Part shown: in pieces, positions 42,554-44,591 of the stretch
Position numbering within the stretch: position 1 is the first letter of the stretch
Layout: the number at the start of each line of letters is the position of its first letter
DNA from: Alphaproteobacteria bacterium
GTDB taxonomy: Bacteria; Pseudomonadota; Alphaproteobacteria; UBA7879; UBA5542
NCBI GenBank assembly: GCA_037146715.1
Contig: JBAWWO010000011.1
Location: 1-44,591, forward strand
Length of the DNA stretch: 44,591 nt
Direction: 5' to 3'
Translations under genes and position numbers: made by a program
The notes under the pieces: model-generated
The model's input: only the letters and a program-made list of their open reading frames with translations
Database searches by the model: none
Told to the model about the DNA's origin: nothing

Positions 42554-44461
42554 ATGTCCAAATCTAACTCTGTCGGTAATTTTACGCGAGGCAGTCAAGT
42601 CATTACCCATCAAATGAGGATGTTTGCCCAGGGGATGAGAGCCTCTTTGCTAATGGGATTTGGCTGTATGATCTTGTGGGTTTTTTGGTGTGCGTGGTCT
42701 GATTTAAGTGTCACAGATCTATATCATTATGTTGTCAGTTGGTGGGCCTCTTTTAAATTAAGCTTCTTTAGTTTATTTGGAGGCAATAAGGCTTATGGGA
42801 CAACTATGCTTTCTTTTTATCATTTTGAGTTTAAACGATGGATGACCTTAAGGGCTTATTCTTATCTACAATGGAACGTTCCCTTCTTAGCGGTTAAACG
42901 AGTGGAGGGAGTCTTTAGTTTCTTTTTTAGTATTTACTTTTTACGGCAATTAATGGCGTCTTTTTGTGGTGGGATTGTTCTCTCCATTGGAGCTTTTATG
43001 TATAAGGGATGGAAGAAGCATCAAAAGACCATCGAACGAGGAGGAAGCTTGGTAACCCCAAAAACCTTGAAGAATCTCTTAAGGAAAAAAGGAAAGGCCT
43101 CAGATATTCAGGTTGATGGAATACCTCTTGTAAAGGGAGCTGAAACCCTCCACATGCTTCTATCAGGAACAACTGGGGCTGGTAAAACAAATGCACTCCA
43201 TAAACTTCTGCCTCAGATCAGAGCTAAAGGCCAGAAAGCCATTATTGTAGACCTTAATGGCAGTTTCGTTTCAAAATATTACAGAGAAGGAAAAGACATT
43301 ATCCTTAATCCTTTAGATCAGAGAACAGTTCATTGGTCTCCTTGGGCAGACTGCTTGATGAAGTCCCATTATGATGCCTTTGCAGAAGCCCTCATCCCTA
43401 ATGATGGAACGCACTCAGATAAGTTTTGGGAAAAGGCGGCAAGGACAGTTTTATCGAGCACCTTAGAGAAACTTGAAAACTCTAAGAAAACATCAGAGTT
43501 ATGTCAGATGCTTTTAGGGACATCCATTCCTGAACTGGAAGAATTCCTCAAAGGAACCGCCGCAACATACCTTGTTTCCTCTCAAGGGGACAAGATGAGT
43601 ACGTCTATCATGGGAAGTCTAACAGATCACATCAAAGGCCTTTTGTATGTTCAAGACACAACAACACCCTTTTCCATTAGAGATTGGATGAAACAAGAAA
43701 ATGATGACTCCTGGCTCTTTCTAACGGCGGCACCAGATCAGAGGGCAACCATAAGACCTCTTTTAACAGCATGGTTAGATATGGCCTTTAATGCCCTTAT
43801 GTCTCTTGATCATGAAAAAGCTTATGACCTTAAGAGACGAGTATGGTTTATCTTAGACGAGCTCCCTGCCCTTCAGAAAATCCCCTCTCTTCAAACAGCT
43901 TTGGCAGAATCCAGAAAGTTTGGGGGATGTATTGTAGCGGGCATTCAAAACATGCCTCAGCTCTACGATATCTACAAACAAGCCGAAGCACAGTCTATGA
44001 TGAATCTTTTTAATACTTCTCTCATTTTTAGAACAGATGAACCAAAAACATGCCAATATCTTTCTGACAAACTCGGGGAACAAGAAATTCATGACGTGAA
44101 GGAAAATATTTCTTACGGGGCAAATACCATTCGAGACGGAGTTAATCTTAACTCTTTCGAAAAACGACATCTTCTTGTTCTTCCCACAGAAATTGCCCTT
44201 CTTCCAGATCTATCCTGTTATCTGAAATATCCTGGTAACTGGCCCATCACAAAGATTGAAATGAAGCTAGAGAAGCCAGAATCTATCGCACCAACTTTCT
44301 TGGTTCAAGAAATAAAAACAGAAATAAAATACGTTGAAAAACCAAAAACACAATTTTCAGAAGCCCTTTCTACAAGGCAAGAAAAGTTCGAGTTTGAAGA
44401 CCCTCTATCTCAAAAAAAACAAAATAAAGAGCAAAAAGAAGAAGTTGTTTCAGTGATTTAA
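42554..44461 (+). CDS. traD: TraD, type IV coupling ATPase
   Basis: The 635-residue protein has an N-terminal membrane part (segments about 32-47 and 120-148), then the TraD/TrwB motor: Walker A GTTGAGKT (205-212), IIVDLNGSFVSKYY, Walker B WFILDELPAL (about 431-440) and RKFGGCIVAGIQNMPQL. It brings the TraA-DNA complex to the F-type channel. The C-terminal tail is Glu/Lys/Gln-rich and could contact the relaxosome. It is the last tra gene; a DUF1016/RhuM-Fic cargo separates it from traG. Confidence 0.95.
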   Translation: MSKSNSVGNFTRGSQVITHQMRMFAQGMRASLLMGFGCMILWVFWCAWSDLSVTDLYHYVVSWWASFKLSFFSLFGGNKAYGTTMLSFYHFEFKRWMTLRAYSYLQWNVPFLAVKRVEGVFSFFFSIYFLRQLMASFCGGIVLSIGAFMYKGWKKHQKTIERGGSLVTPKTLKNLLRKKGKASDIQVDGIPLVKGAETLHMLLSGTTGAGKTNALHKLLPQIRAKGQKAIIVDLNGSFVSKYYREGKDIILNPLDQRTVHWSPWADCLMKSHYDAFAEALIPNDGTHSDKFWEKAARTVLSSTLEKLENSKKTSELCQMLLGTSIPELEEFLKGTAATYLVSSQGDKMSTSIMGSLTDHIKGLLYVQDTTTPFSIRDWMKQENDDSWLFLTAAPDQRATIRPLLTAWLDMAFNALMSLDHEKAYDLKRRVWFILDELPALQKIPSLQTALAESRKFGGCIVAGIQNMPQLYDIYKQAEAQSMMNLFNTSLIFRTDEPKTCQYLSDKLGEQEIHDVKENISYGANTIRDGVNLNSFEKRHLLVLPTEIALLPDLSCYLKYPGNWPITKIEMKLEKPESIAPTFLVQEIKTEIKYVEKPKTQFSEALSTRQEKFEFEDPLSQKKQNKEQKEEVVSVI

Positions 44462-44463
44462 AC

Positions 44464-44591
44464 ATGAAGCAGAATAATACATCTTTTTTGAAAGTTGTAG
44501 GGAATTCAATTGAGATTGGTCAGAGTCCAGTAGAGATGGACCTTGTTGCATAAGTGAGGTCTGAGGGATTTTCTAAATTTCTGGATTTTTT
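44464..44591 (+). pseudogene. Gene start probably truncated by an insertion element
   Basis: Right after traD a frame begins at ATG 44464 (MKQNNTSFLKVVGNSIEIGQ) and stops after 29 codons at 44551. Around 44536 the sequence changes to GGACCTTGTTGCATAAGTGA, which looks like the terminal inverted repeat of an IS element. The other end lies outside the window, so this cannot be confirmed here. Confidence 0.3.

Overview
The window is AT-rich DNA that reads as most of a conjugative plasmid (or a plasmid-like integrated element) of an intracellular alphaproteobacterium of the Rickettsiales/Holosporales/Paracaedibacter kind. The reasons are a complete F-type mating-pair apparatus combined with a Ti-type (MobQ) TraA relaxase, low GC, many RHH and ATPase cargo genes, and an accessory set of large exoproteins and small secreted proteins. 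The host lineage is inferred from this combination, not proven; Legionella- or Chlamydiales-type hosts also carry F-like systems.

Layout. Positions 1-5580 (minus) hold one uninterrupted 1860-codon reading frame running off the left edge: a haemagglutinin/CdiA-like exoprotein with a signal peptide and beta-helical repeats. Upstream of it (5707-6334, minus) is a small secreted protein that appears split by one extra G in a G5 tract. After a structured non-coding stretch (6335-6985) comes the 1490-residue TraA relaxase-helicase-primase (6986-11458, minus). Its upstream gap carries a hairpin and nick-like core that closely match the oriT geometry of MobQ plasmids. Divergent from TraA are two small relaxosome-type genes (11700-12421). 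Then comes a signal-peptide-bearing protein with deaminase-fold motifs (12600-13643).

Replication and maintenance occupy 13651-16515. A winged-helix, phage-O-like initiator carries three 22-bp iterons inside its own coding linker. A small antisense RNA with its own promoter and terminator lies over the initiator leader. A small RHH protein sits just upstream, and then a ParA/RHH partition pair faces a 385-bp cluster of palindromic repeats that is a good centromere candidate. A transglutaminase-like lipoprotein (16583-18415) and an XRE repressor (18531-18950, minus) separate this block from the transfer operon.

The transfer operon runs on the plus strand from about 19076 (candidate promoter) to 44461: traL, E, K, a pilin-like gene, traB, V, C, W, U, trbC, N, F, H, G and D. 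Most genes overlap or are a few bases apart. The operon has been opened at four or more places by cargo. There is a RelBE-type module with an in-frame stop in the toxin (traV/traC gap). There are two unrelated ATPase-nuclease genes, each preceded by its own repeat array, plus an orphan RHH antitoxin and a divergent second copy of the traW 3' end (traW/traU gap). There is also a membrane protein, a DUF1016 nuclease and a RhuM-Fic protein (traG/traD gap). The right edge appears to enter a mobile element that truncates the next gene.

Together the genes describe a self-replicating, actively partitioned, self-transmissible element. Its relaxosome (TraA, the small proteins and oriT) feeds the TraD coupling protein and F-type channel, and its operon gaps collect toxin, nuclease and ATPase genes.
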